Assembly: GCF_000025485.1 (NCBI RefSeq)
Contig: NC_013851.1
Location: forward strand, 1,465,154 to 1,529,153
Length of the DNA stretch: 64,000 nucleotides
Origin: Allochromatium vinosum DSM 180
GTDB taxonomy: Bacteria; Pseudomonadota; Gammaproteobacteria; Chromatiales; Chromatiaceae
Reading direction: 5' to 3'
Below, in pieces: positions 44,844 through 54,700 of this stretch. The first letter of the stretch is position 1. The number at the start of each line of letters is the position of its first letter. The notes beneath the pieces were generated by a model. The model had not been told where the DNA came from. It saw nothing but the letters and a program-made list of their open reading frames with translations, and did not search any database. Position numbers and translations under genes: made by a program.

Positions 44844-45848
44844 ATGCCGACACTAGACATTGTGTGCCCCTACCTGCTCGAACCCGTCTCGGAGCGCACG
44901 GGCCTGAGCGTACAGGCACCGTCCATCGCGCGCCTGCTGGCGCGCGCCGATCGTCTGCCGGACGCTGATCGCGATCCCTTCGCCACATTGATGTGTGCGG
45001 CCGGCGTCGAGTGTTCGTCGGCGGATGTTGTAGCGCCGACCGCTGCGGTGGCGCTGCTGGGCGAGGGCGAGGCGGTCGAACCGGAGGCGATCTGGATGCA
45101 TGCCGATCCGATCCATGCGCGCCCCGATCGTGATCGGCTGCTGGTCTACGCGGGCCAGCGCATCGAGCCGGATCGTGCCGAAGCCGATGCGCTGGTCGAG
45201 ACCTTCAACCGGCATTTCGCCGACGAAGGTCTTTCGCTGCTGGCTCCGACACCGGCGCGCTGGTATCTGCGGCTCGCTCGCCCCCTGTCTGGCCTGTGGA
45301 CTTCGCCGCTGCATGCGGTCCAGGGCGGCTCGATGGCCGAGCATCTGCCGCGCGGGCCGGGGGCACGGGAGTGGATTCGAGTGCTCAACGAGACACAGAT
45401 GCTCTTTCACGCCGATCCGGTCAACCGGCGACGCGAGGCGAACGGCCGGCCGGTCATCAGCGGAATCTGGACCTGGGGCGCCGGATCGCTTCCGGCGCCA
45501 TCGGATTCGGCGCCGGACAGGCTGATCGGCGATCATCCGCTGATCGCCGGGTTGGGGCGCCTGACCGGACGCCCGTATCGCTCGCTGGCGTCCTGGCAGG
45601 ACGACCCCGTGTCCGGTTCCGGGCGCCGGCTCGTCCTGTGGGATCGGCACTGGCGTGCTTGGCTCGACCAGGATCTGGATGCCTGGTCAGACGCCATGAC
45701 CGCACTGGACACAGCGATCGAGCGATCCTGGGCGGCGTTGCGCGCTGGGCATCTGGCGGCGATCCGGCTCGATTCCTGTCGCGGACCTGTGTTCCGGATC
45801 ACCCCGAGACACACATGGCGTCTGTGGCGGCGACGGACGGCGATCTAG
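44844..45848 (+). CDS. RpfE-like conserved protein
   Basis: 334 residues. Family features: WMHADPIHARPDRDRLL, ETFNRHFADEGLSLLAP, RVLNETQMLFHADPVN and the ISGIWTWGAG segment, matching the RpfE/COG4255 group annotated as regulatory protein or distant phosphoglycerate-mutase-like. Metal-dependent phosphomutase residues are not obvious, so catalysis is doubtful. It is 54 bp after the HybE-like gene and convergent with gor. Function is not established. Confidence 0.7.
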   Translation: MPTLDIVCPYLLEPVSERTGLSVQAPSIARLLARADRLPDADRDPFATLMCAAGVECSSADVVAPTAAVALLGEGEAVEPEAIWMHADPIHARPDRDRLLVYAGQRIEPDRAEADALVETFNRHFADEGLSLLAPTPARWYLRLARPLSGLWTSPLHAVQGGSMAEHLPRGPGAREWIRVLNETQMLFHADPVNRRREANGRPVISGIWTWGAGSLPAPSDSAPDRLIGDHPLIAGLGRLTGRPYRSLASWQDDPVSGSGRRLVLWDRHWRAWLDQDLDAWSDAMTALDTAIERSWAALRAGHLAAIRLDSCRGPVFRITPRHTWRLWRRRTAI

Positions 45849-45924
45849 CCCGACATCCAGGCGGCGCAATGGGGCGCGCGGGGCAGCCCTGGTCCACCCC
45901 GCCGCCTGGACGCATCCCAGTCGT

Positions 45925-47301
45925 TCAACCGGACTGACCCGGCCGCCGCACCGGCACCTTCAGCGTCACCAGTTCCTCGGCGCTGCACGGATGGATGGCG
46001 ACCGTATTGTCGAGATCGGCCTTGGTCGCGCCCATCTTCACCGCCACACCGAAGCCCTGCATCATCTCGTCGACGCCATCGCCGATCAGATGGATGCCGA
46101 CCACCTTCTCGTCCTCACCGGCACAGACCAGCTTCATCGCGGTCTTGGGTCCGTGTGCGTTGAGCGCGTAGCGCATGGGCGTGAAGCTGGTCTCATAGAT
46201 GGTGAGCGTGTCGCCGTAACGCTCGCGCGCCTCAGGCTCGGTCAGACCGACCTTGCCGATCGGCGGATGAGCGAACACCACCGTGGGCACGTTCTCGTAG
46301 TCGAGCTTTGAATCCGGCTTGTCGTTGAACAGGCGTTCGGCCAGACGCCGTCCGGCGGCGATCGCTACCGGAGTCAGCGGCTCGCGCCCGGTGATGTCGC
46401 CGATGGCATAGATGCCGGGAACAGTGGTGTTCTGCCAGGCATCGGTCGGGATGACACCGCTACGCTCGACCGTGATCCCGGCCGCCTCCAGGTTCAGCTC
46501 GCGCGTGTTGGGCGCGCGCCCGACGGCCCAGATGACCTGATCGAAGCCGGTCAGACGCTGACCGTCGCGCGCGGCCAGCACCAGTCCCTGTTCATCGCGC
46601 TCGATCCCGGCGACCTCGAATTGCAGGTGCATGTCGATGCCATGCAGCGTCATGTTCTCGGCCAGGGTCTCGCTGATAAGCGGATCGAACAGCGCGAGCA
46701 TCCGGTCTTCCAGCGCCACGATGGTGATCTCGGTGCCGAGCGCGCTCAGCACGCCCGCCAGCTCCACGCCGATATAGCCGCCGCCGATGATGGCGACGCG
46801 CTTGGGCTGTTCTTCCAGCGCGAAGAAGCCGTCCGAAGTGATGCCCAGTTCAGCGCCCGGCATTCGTGGCACGATCGGCCGGCCGCCGGTGGCGATGACG
46901 ATGTGGTCGGCGGTGTAGTGCTGGTCGCCGACCGCGACCGTGCGCGCATCGACAAAACGCGCGAAGCCGTCGATCCGGGTGAGGCCCAGGCGTTCGGCAT
47001 AGCCGTCCCAGTAGCCGTTGATGTCGGCGATGTACTGGTTGCGGCCGGCGATCAGCTTGCCCCAGTCGAGACCGTCCGAACGGGCCTGGATGCCGTAGTC
47101 GGGCGCATCCGCGACGGCCGCCGCCAGATTGGCGGCATACCACATCACCTTCTTGGGTACACAGCCGGCGTTGACGCAGGTGCCGCCCAGTTTGGCGCCT
47201 TCGATCAGGGCTACGCGACGGCCGAACTGCGCCGCTTTCTCGGCGACCGCCAGGCCGCCGCTGCCGCCGCCGATGGCGATCAGATCAAAATGCTGGCTCA
47301 T
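45925..47301 (-). CDS. gor: Glutathione-disulfide reductase
   Basis: 458 residues from ATG 47301, 8 nt after a GGAG (an ATG at 47307 is too close to it). FAD-binding GGGSGG at 11-16, redox-active Cys42/Cys47 in [13 protein letters not shown], a second nucleotide-binding GGGYIGVEL and the C-terminal [11 protein letters not shown] with the active-site His. It keeps glutathione reduced with NADPH, feeding the Prx-Grx protein encoded just upstream. The gene is preceded by a terminator, so it may have its own promoter. Confidence 0.93.
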   Translation of the reverse strand: MSQHFDLIAIGGGSGGLAVAEKAAQFGRRVALIEGAKLGGTCVNAGCVPKKVMWYAANLAAAVADAPDYGIQARSDGLDWGKLIAGRNQYIADINGYWDGYAERLGLTRIDGFARFVDARTVAVGDQHYTADHIVIATGGRPIVPRMPGAELGITSDGFFALEEQPKRVAIIGGGYIGVELAGVLSALGTEITIVALEDRMLALFDPLISETLAENMTLHGIDMHLQFEVAGIERDEQGLVLAARDGQRLTGFDQVIWAVGRAPNTRELNLEAAGITVERSGVIPTDAWQNTTVPGIYAIGDITGREPLTPVAIAAGRRLAERLFNDKPDSKLDYENVPTVVFAHPPIGKVGLTEPEARERYGDTLTIYETSFTPMRYALNAHGPKTAMKLVCAGEDEKVVGIHLIGDGVDEMMQGFGVAVKMGATKADLDNTVAIHPCSAEELVTLKVPVRRPGQSG

Positions 47302-47341
47302 AGTCATAACTCCTGTTTTTTCAAAGCCGATGCCTGAACGC

Positions 47342-47384
47342 AAAAGGCTTCGGGCGACCGCCTGCTCGCGATCACCCGAAGCCT
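47342..47384 (-). terminator. Intrinsic terminator after the Prx-Grx gene
   Basis: Read on the minus strand, a perfect 10-bp stem (arms 47375-47384 and 47345-47354) with a 20-nt loop is followed by TTTTG. It lies between the Prx-Grx stop (47420) and the gor start (47301). Confidence 0.7.
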
Positions 47385-47419
47385 CGTCAGGTTAAGGCCA
47401 GAGCGGATTCAGCGTGATC

Positions 47420-48154
47420 TCAACGCGACTCCAGCCAGGCGATGACCGCATCCGAGCCGCCGATCAGCTTGCCGTTGACGAAGACCTGGGGCACGGTCGC
47501 GGCATTGGAGACGGCGCGCAGACCCTGTTCAGTGTAATCCTCGTTGAGCACCAGCTCCTCGAAGTCGAGACCGGCGTTACGCAGCGCTTCCTTGGCCTTG
47601 ACGCAGAAGGGGCAGCCATCGCGACTGAACACGGCGATGTCGAGCGGCTTGGGCTTGTTGGGCGCCAGATACTCCAGCATGGTGTCGGCGTTGGAAACTT
47701 CGTAGGGGTCGCCTTCGACCTCGGGTTCGATGAACATCTTCTCGACCACGCCGTCGCGCACCAGCATCGAGTAGCGCCAGGAGCGCTTGCCGAAACCGAT
47801 CGCGTCCTTGTCGACCAGCATTCCCATGCCCTCGGTGAACTCACCATTGCCGTCCGGGACGAAGATCAGGTTGTCGGCGTTCTGGGCCTTCTGCCACTCG
47901 TTCATGACGAAGGTGTCGTTGACCGACACACACACCACGGAGTCGACGCCCAGTTCCTTGAAGGCCGGAACCAGCTGGTTGTAGCGTGGTACGTGCGACG
48001 ACGAGCAGGTCGGGGTGAAGGCACCCGGCAGCGAGAAGACGACCACGGTCTTGCCGGCGAAGAGTTCGTCGGTGGTCACATCGACCCACTCATGACCCCG
48101 GCGGGTGTGGAAGGTGACGCTGGGGATACGGCTTCCGGTACGGTCCTGGAACAT
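47420..48154 (-). CDS. Hybrid peroxiredoxin-glutaredoxin
   Basis: 244 residues. Residues 1-165 are a Prx5-type peroxiredoxin with peroxidatic Cys50 in PGAFTPTC; residues 170-244 are a glutaredoxin with CPFC at 181-184. The fused enzyme reduces peroxides using glutathione. The same fusion is known in purple sulfur bacteria, including Chromatium, and in Haemophilus. Together with gor downstream it makes a complete glutathione peroxidase system. Confidence 0.96.
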   Translation of the reverse strand: MFQDRTGSRIPSVTFHTRRGHEWVDVTTDELFAGKTVVVFSLPGAFTPTCSSSHVPRYNQLVPAFKELGVDSVVCVSVNDTFVMNEWQKAQNADNLIFVPDGNGEFTEGMGMLVDKDAIGFGKRSWRYSMLVRDGVVEKMFIEPEVEGDPYEVSNADTMLEYLAPNKPKPLDIAVFSRDGCPFCVKAKEALRNAGLDFEELVLNEDYTEQGLRAVSNAATVPQVFVNGKLIGGSDAVIAWLESR

Positions 48155-48519
48155 GGTTCGGTTCTCCTGATGGGTGATGAATCGTCTGGTTGGTGGATGA
48201 TCGGGTTGGCCCCGCAGGGCCGACGGACATAGATTAACCCGGAAAAAGTGGTCGAATTAAATGGATTGTAAGAATCGTTTCGATCGGCTGTGGCGATGAT
48301 TCGCGTGCCGCCATGGCACATCGAGCCTGGCGCCAAGGGATTGGGGGCAGCGGCGTCGATCTCAAGCCCGAAGCGCGTCGGTGGTGACGAATGCGCGTAT
48401 TGATTGATGCGGATCAAGGTCGCGCGCGCGCGTCCGCCTTAATCTTGCGCGTTGCGGCTCGACCGCATGATGAGCGCCGTTCATGCGAACGGTGCTGTCT
48501 ATTTCGTGGAGGATCAAAG
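48155..48519. other. Divergent intergenic region
   Basis: 365 bp between the Prx-Grx start and the sulfur-globule-like gene. It contains the perfect FNR box at 48404-48417 and a possible -10 for the plus-strand gene. The half nearer the peroxiredoxin gene (48230-48300) is AT-richer and probably holds its promoter; I could not identify a specific factor site such as OxyR there. Confidence 0.5.
48404..48417. promoter_or_regulatory. Perfect FNR box upstream of sulfur-globule-like gene
   Basis: TTGATGCGGATCAA matches the FNR consensus TTGATNNNNATCAA exactly. With the -10-like TAATCT at 48438-48443 the start site would be near 48450-48452, placing the box at about -40, the class II activation position. 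The leader to ATG 48520 is about 70 nt. Confidence 0.68.
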
Positions 48520-48828
48520 ATGACGATGAAGCGACTCCTGCTGGTCTCGACCCTGGCTGGTGCCTCTGCACTCGCCACCTTGCCCGCCAATGCCTTCTGG
48601 GGCTGGAATCCCTTCGGCTGGGGCGGCGGCCCCTGGGACGGTCCCTGGGGCGGCGGACCCTGGGGTAGCCCCTGGTACGGCGGCTATCCGTACCATGGCG
48701 GTTACTATCCCTACGGACTCTACGGCGTACCCTATGGTTGGGGGGCACCCGTCTATGGTTATCCCGGCTATGTCTATCCGGGGTATGCCTATCCCGCCCC
48801 CACTCAACCGAGCACCAAGAGCCAATAA
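48520..48828 (+). CDS. Sulfur-globule-protein-like exported protein
   Basis: 102 residues: signal peptide (about 1-25, ending ANA), then a mature chain of repeats rich in Gly, Tyr, Trp and Pro (GGGPWDGPWGGGPWGSPWYGG type) with no Cys or charged core. This matches the composition and size of sulfur globule envelope proteins (SgpA/B/C) of purple sulfur bacteria, which coat periplasmic S0. A strong GGAGG ribosome site precedes ATG 48520, and a perfect FNR box lies upstream. Similar Gly/Tyr-rich proteins of other roles exist, so identity is probable, not certain. Confidence 0.72.
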   Translation: MTMKRLLLVSTLAGASALATLPANAFWGWNPFGWGGGPWDGPWGGGPWGSPWYGGYPYHGGYYPYGLYGVPYGWGAPVYGYPGYVYPGYAYPAPTQPSTKSQ

Positions 48829-48851
48829 GCCTTTCAGCGCTTGATCCTGGC

Positions 48852-48888
48852 GCCCCCGTCCGTACCCTTGCGGGTTCGGGCGGGGGGC
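48852..48888 (+). terminator. Probable terminator of the sulfur-globule-like gene
   Basis: A long GC-rich hairpin: outer arms of G/C around an inner ACCC-TTGC-GGGT stem-loop, about 15 pairs with one bulge and a wobble pair. It begins 24 bp after the stop codon. The U-tract is weak (CTTCG). Confidence 0.5.
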
Positions 48889-49024
48889 TTCGACTGCGGT
48901 GCGCCCATGCGGTGATTTCGCCGCCACGCGCACATCTTGCTATGATCCCCGCCGACTGATCGCGACCCCTCATTCCCGCCGATGGCGACAGCGTGTTCGC
49001 CGCCCGGTGACTGGAGATCTGGAT

Positions 49025-50005
49025 ATGCGCTTGTTGGTAGGTGACATCGGTGGCACGAAGACGGCCCTTGGCCTGGCCGAGACGGATGGCGGGTCCGTGC
49101 GTCTCGGAGAGACCCGGCGCTATCCCAGCGCGTCCTTCGGCTCGCTCGATCAGATCGTGCAGCGTTATCTGCTCGAAACGGGCGCCACATGCCGGTTCGC
49201 GGTCTTTGCCGTCGCCGGCCCCATCCATGATCGGCGCTGCGAGACGACCAATCTGCCCTGGGTGCTGGACGCCGAGGCCCTGGAGCAGAGCCTGGGTCTG
49301 ACCTGTGTGGAACTGCTCAACGATCTGGAAGCCGTCGCCTGGGGTGTACCCATCCTCAGCTCGGACGATCTGGCCGAACTCCACCCCGGCGATCCGTGCA
49401 GTCAGGGTAACGCCTGTGTCGTGGCCGCCGGGACCGGACTCGGACAGGCGGGGCTGTTCTGGGATGGACTGCGTCATCATGCCTTTGCCACCGAAGGCGG
49501 ACACTCGGACTTCGCCCCGGCCGACGATCTGGAGTTCGCGCTGCTGACCTATCTCAAGTCGCGCTTCGGGCGTGTGAGTTGGGAGCGGGTCGTCTCGGGT
49601 CCGGGGATCGTCAATCTGTTCGATTTCCTGCGTTTCCATCACAGTGTCCAGGCGCCTGACTGGCTGCAAGCGGTCATCGACACCGGAGGCGACACGGCGG
49701 CCACCATCGCCCAGGCCGCCGCCGACGATCGGTGTCCGCTGTGCCGCGAGACACTGAATCTCTTCATGCGTCTTTATGGACGCGAGGCCGGCAATGCGGC
49801 GCTCAAGCACATGGCGCTCGGCGGAGTCTATCTGGGCGGCGGCATCGCCCTGAAGAATCTGGCCTGTCTGCGTCGGGGCGGTTTCCTGGAAGGGTTCTTC
49901 GACAAGGGGCGCATGGGCTCGCTGATGCGGCGCATGCCGGTGCGCGTCATCCTGCAACCCAACACCCCGCTGCTCGGTGCGGCGCGCTTCATGGCCTTGC
50001 AATGA
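49025..50005 (+). CDS. glk: Glucokinase
   Basis: 326 residues of the Glk (ROK-unrelated, hexokinase-fold) family: N-terminal phosphate loop GDIGGTKTALG (6-16), LLNDLEAVAWGVP, the VVAAGTGLGQAGLF loop with its ATP-binding Gly, and GGVYLGGGIALK. It phosphorylates glucose with ATP. Family enzymes are about 320 residues, as here. Its stop overlaps the tamA start by 4 bp. Confidence 0.93.
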   Translation: MRLLVGDIGGTKTALGLAETDGGSVRLGETRRYPSASFGSLDQIVQRYLLETGATCRFAVFAVAGPIHDRRCETTNLPWVLDAEALEQSLGLTCVELLNDLEAVAWGVPILSSDDLAELHPGDPCSQGNACVVAAGTGLGQAGLFWDGLRHHAFATEGGHSDFAPADDLEFALLTYLKSRFGRVSWERVVSGPGIVNLFDFLRFHHSVQAPDWLQAVIDTGGDTAATIAQAAADDRCPLCRETLNLFMRLYGREAGNAALKHMALGGVYLGGGIALKNLACLRRGGFLEGFFDKGRMGSLMRRMPVRVILQPNTPLLGAARFMALQ

Positions 50006-51777
50006 GGCTTTGGCGGCATCGACAGCCTTGGGTACTGCTCTCGCTGACGCTCGGGTTGCTCGGCAACACGTCAGCCTGGGCACTCAAGCTGGAGGTCCGG
50101 GTCGAGGGACTCAAGGGTGAGCGCGAGGCCAATGTCCTGGCACTCCTGAGCATCTACAACGAACGCACCGAGGCCGATCTGACCGCCACGCGCGTCGAGG
50201 CGCTGCATCGCCGCGCCCCGGATCAGATCCGCGAGGCGCTTGCCCCCTTTGGACTCTACCGTGTCCAGGTCGAGGATCGACTCGAACGCCCTGCCGATGA
50301 GGCGGGCACTTGGCGTGCCCAGTATCGCGTCGAGCCGGGCGAGCCGGTGCGGATCACCACGGTCGACTATCAGGTCACGGGGGAGGGCGCAGCCGATCCG
50401 GTCTTCCCCAAGACCTTCCCCATGAAGGCCGGCGATGTACTCCGCCACGCCGCCTACGAGAAGGCCAAGTCCGACCTCCGCTATGCGGCGACCTCGGCCG
50501 GCTATCTGGACTATCGGCTCGATCGTCATCAGGTGCTCATCGACCCGCTGGCCTATGAGGCGCACGTTTTCTTCCACCTGGAGACCGGCCCGCAATACCG
50601 TCTCGGCACGGTGCGCTTCAAGCAGGATCTGCTCGACGAGGATCTGCTCGAGCGCTATGTCCGCTTCAAGTCGGGCGATGTCTACGACCCCGACGTCCTG
50701 CTCGGACTCCAGGGGCGTCTGCTCGGCAGCGAATACTACAGCGATGTCGAGATCGTGCCGCTGAAGGACGAGGTCGACGCCGACAATCGGGTGCCGATCG
50801 AGGTCGTGGCCCAGCGCAACAAGGCCAACAAATATCGTATCGGTCTGGGCTTCGCCACCGATGTCGGGCCGCGTCTGACCCTGGACTACCGGCGCCGCTA
50901 TCTGAATTCTCAGGGCCACAAGCTGCGCACCGAGCTGAGCCTGTCGCCCGCGTTCTCGCAGTGGGAGCTGGACTATCGCCTCCCGATCCAAGACCCGACC
51001 CGCGACTACATCATCGTCAAGCCGGTCTCGGCCTACTACGACACAGCCACGCGCCAGGGCTGGGTGCACAGTATCCAGGCCGCGCACTCGACCCTGAGTC
51101 CGGGCGGCTGGCGGCGCAACATCGGTCTCGACTATCGCTACGAGGATCTCAGCATCAACGAGAGCGCGATGGACGCGACGAATGAACTGGCTCCCAATAT
51201 TTCCTGGTCCAAGACAGTTGCCGACGACCCGGTCTTCACCAACGACGGCTATCGGCTCAAGTACAGTCTGGTCGGGGCCATGCAGGGTGTGGTCTCGGAG
51301 GCGTCCTATCTGAGCGGTCAGGTTCAGTTCAAATGGGTGCGGCGCTTCGCGCGCGACTATCGCTTCATCACCCGCGCCGATCTGGGCGCGACCTGGGCCG
51401 AGAGCGTCGATGACCTGCCGGCCGGCCGACGCTTCTATGCCGGTGGCGACAACTCCATTCGCGGCTGGGGCTTCGATGCCCTGGGGCCGAACGATCCCGT
51501 GACCGACGAGACGGTCGGCGGGCGCTATCTGGCCGTGGGCAGCCTGGAGCTGGAGCGCCGCGTCAAAGGACCGTGGAGCGCGGCCGTTTTCACCGATTTC
51601 GGCAATGCCTTCGATCCGGACTATGAGCAGGAACTGGCCCAGAGCGTTGGAGTAGGCGTGCGCTGGGCCTCGCCGATCGGTCAGGTGCGTTTCGATCTGG
51701 CCTTTGCCGTATCCAAGGACTCAGACGGCGGCACACCGCCGGCCCGGCTGCATATCGTGATCGGGCCGGATCTCTAG
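50002..51777 (+). CDS. tamA: TamA, Omp85-family translocation and assembly module outer-membrane protein
   Basis: 591 residues. A signal peptide (about 1-27, ending SAWA) precedes three POTRA domains (about 28-265), then a C-terminal 16-strand barrel with the Omp85 motif RRFYAGGDNSIRGWGF and a strand ending in Leu. TamA with TamB helps insert certain outer-membrane proteins and moves phospholipids. Directly followed by tamB, the universal arrangement. Confidence 0.95.
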   Translation: MRLWRHRQPWVLLSLTLGLLGNTSAWALKLEVRVEGLKGEREANVLALLSIYNERTEADLTATRVEALHRRAPDQIREALAPFGLYRVQVEDRLERPADEAGTWRAQYRVEPGEPVRITTVDYQVTGEGAADPVFPKTFPMKAGDVLRHAAYEKAKSDLRYAATSAGYLDYRLDRHQVLIDPLAYEAHVFFHLETGPQYRLGTVRFKQDLLDEDLLERYVRFKSGDVYDPDVLLGLQGRLLGSEYYSDVEIVPLKDEVDADNRVPIEVVAQRNKANKYRIGLGFATDVGPRLTLDYRRRYLNSQGHKLRTELSLSPAFSQWELDYRLPIQDPTRDYIIVKPVSAYYDTATRQGWVHSIQAAHSTLSPGGWRRNIGLDYRYEDLSINESAMDATNELAPNISWSKTVADDPVFTNDGYRLKYSLVGAMQGVVSEASYLSGQVQFKWVRRFARDYRFITRADLGATWAESVDDLPAGRRFYAGGDNSIRGWGFDALGPNDPVTDETVGGRYLAVGSLELERRVKGPWSAAVFTDFGNAFDPDYEQELAQSVGVGVRWASPIGQVRFDLAFAVSKDSDGGTPPARLHIVIGPDL

Positions 51778-51792
51778 GCGAGCACGCGAGCG

Positions 51793-54700
51793 ATGGACGA
51801 CATCAAGGCATCCACCACACCGCCTGCGACTGGATCGACAGCGACCGGGGCGAGTGAGACCGTACCGGCGCCCGAGCCGCGTTCGTCCGGACCACGCCGC
51901 CTGGGTTGGCTCGGTTGGCTGATTGGCTCACTGCTGGCGCTGGTCCTGATCCTGGCGGCCGGACTCGGCGTGCTGCTCGGCACCGAGAGCGGGCTGCGCC
52001 TGGGCCTGGAGCTGGCGCAGCGGGTTGTGCCCGAGACGCTGCGCGTGGGCGGGATCGAGGGGCGCGTCCTCGGCCGTCTCCGGCTGTCGGACGTGGCGCT
52101 GGACCGGCCGACACTGGGTCTGCGGATTGGTGTGCTCGAACTGGACTGGTCGCCGCGTGCGCTCCTGTCCGGTGTGCTCGACATCGAACGTCTGGCGGTG
52201 CGCGATCTGGACGTGGCACTGGGGCCGAGCGCCGAGGACGACGAGCCGCTGACCCTGCCGGCGATCGTGCTGCCGCTCGGCGTCGAGGTCGGTGAGCTGA
52301 GTCTGGAACGCTTGCGAATACTGAGGGCGGGGGCCGACGAACCGCTGTTCGCCCTGGAGTCGGCCCGACTCGCTGACAGCCGTCTCGCCGGTGGTGAACT
52401 GGATCTGGGGCGCCTGGAAGCCCGTCTGCGCGCTCCCGCCTTGAGTGCCGGTCTTCAGGGGCGGGCGACCCTGACCAATCAGTATCCGCTCGACCTTGAT
52501 CTCGATTGGGCGCTGGAGCTAGCGCCGGAGGTTCATCTCGCCAGTGAAGGCCGACTGAGCGGCGATCTGCAACGACTCGAACTGACCCTGGCGTTGAGCG
52601 GTCCTGTCGATGCCCAGCTCTCCACCGAGGTGCATGATGTGCTAGGCGCTCTGGGTTGGGATGGCCGGATCGAGGTCGCGCGGCTCGATCCGGCGGTCTT
52701 CCGACCGGATCTGCCGCCGATCGAGATCCAGGCCCAACTCGAGACCCAAGGCTCGCTCAAGAACGCCGTGCTCTCAGGTACGCTCGACACGCGCGCGCCG
52801 GATCGACCCGAACTCGGACAGCTCGCACTGGAACTCGATCTGCTGTGGAAAGAGAACCGGCTGACGGTGCGTTCGCTGGAGCTGACCGAGCAGGTCTCGA
52901 ACGCCGATCTGCGCCTCCAGGGCGAGCTGGATCTGAGCCGGGAACCGGGCCGCTTTGCGCTGGAGGGCGACTGGAAACAGCTGCGCTGGCCGCTGAGCGG
53001 TGAGCTGGTCGCCGAGTCGGCCGAGGGGGCGCTGACGGCCTCGGGCAGCTTCGAATCGTTCGTCTATCGACTCTCCGGAAAGGTCGCCGGCCCGAGCGTC
53101 CCGAGCACCGGCCTCGAACTGGCAGGGCAGGGGACGGCCAGCGGCACCCAGCTCGGCTCCTTCGCGCTCGACACGCTCGATGGCCGTCTGGAGGGGGCGG
53201 GCGCCCTGACCTGGGCGCCGGAGCTGACCTGGGATCTGAGTCTGCGCGCGACGGGCCTGAATCCTGGTGTCCAGGCGCCCGACTGGCCGGGACGGATCGA
53301 TGGGCGTCTGACCAGCCAAGGGCGTCTTGACGCGGAGGGACGCCCGGAGTTGACGGCGGTCATCGAGGAGCTGAGCGGACGTCTGCGCGAGTATCCGATC
53401 GCCGCCAGCGGTCAGGTGCGGATGGCGGGCAACAGGCTCCGGATCGAGCGTCTGACGGCCTCCTCGGGACCGAGCCGGTTGAATCTCGATGGGCATATCG
53501 AACAAGACCTGGATCTCCGCTTTGCGCTGGAGTCGCCTGACCTGGCGAGTCTGTGGCCCGAGGCGCGCGGGCGCCTGAGCGCGTCCGGGCGGGTTCAGGG
53601 AACACGGGAGACGCCGCGCGTCACGCTCGACCTCAAAGGCGAGCGGATGTCGCTGGCCGGGAACGCCCTGACCGAGCTGCGTGGAACGGCCGATCTGGAT
53701 CTGGCGTCCAATGGCCGCTTCGCGCTCCAGTTCACCGGCCGCGATCTCGCCGCCGGCGGGATGACCTGGAGCGGACTCGAACTGCGCGGCGATGGACGCA
53801 TAGCCGATCATCGCCTCTCGGCACGGCTCACGGGCCAGCCGCTCGGACTCACCCTGGAGGCCACGGGCGCGCTTGCCGCGAGCGGCGGCTACAGCGGCCG
53901 GGTGTCGACCCTGAAGCTCGACAGCCGGGACTGGGGCGTCTGGTCGCTCCAGCGTCCGTTGCCGCTGACGCTCGACGGCGCCCGGATCGCCGCCGGGCCG
54001 GTCTGTCTGCGTCAGTCCCAGGGCGCCGGCGGCTGTGTCGGCTTCGAGCAGACCGAATCGGGACGCTGGCGCGCGGAACTGGACCTGGACCGGCTCGACT
54101 TCGCCTTGATCAAGCATCTGCTGCCGGACACCCTGGCTGCTGAGGGTGCGGGTCGGATCAAGGGGCGCTTCCAGGCCAATGGCGCTGTCCTCAGCGGTCA
54201 GGCCACCGCCGAGATCCCTCAGGGACGGGTCACGCTCGATCTCGGACAGAACAAGCGGGAACGACTGGATTTCTCCAGCGCGCGTCTGACGCTCGACGCC
54301 GGGGCCACCGGACTCGCCGCACGTCTGGCCGTTCCGGTCGCCGGGCTGGGCCGGATCGACGGCGAGCTGAGTCTGCCGGGCTGGCGTCTGGACGCTCCGG
54401 CGCGGCCCGCACAGTCACTGCGCGGCCGTGTGCGCGCCGAGATCGGCGATCTGAAACCGCTGGCCAGTCTGGCGCCCGACATCAGCGGACTCCAGGGCTC
54501 GATCTCGGCCGACCTGAATCTCGGCGGGACACTCCAACGGCCCGGTGTCAGCGGACAGTTCGACATCAAAGGCGTGAACTTCCAGCTGCCGCTGCTGGCG
54601 CTCGGCGTCGAGGACATGAACATCGAGGCCAAGGCGCCCTCGTTCGAGCGCTTCGACATCCGTGGCGCGGCCAAGCTCGGCGGCGGCACCCTGACCCTGA

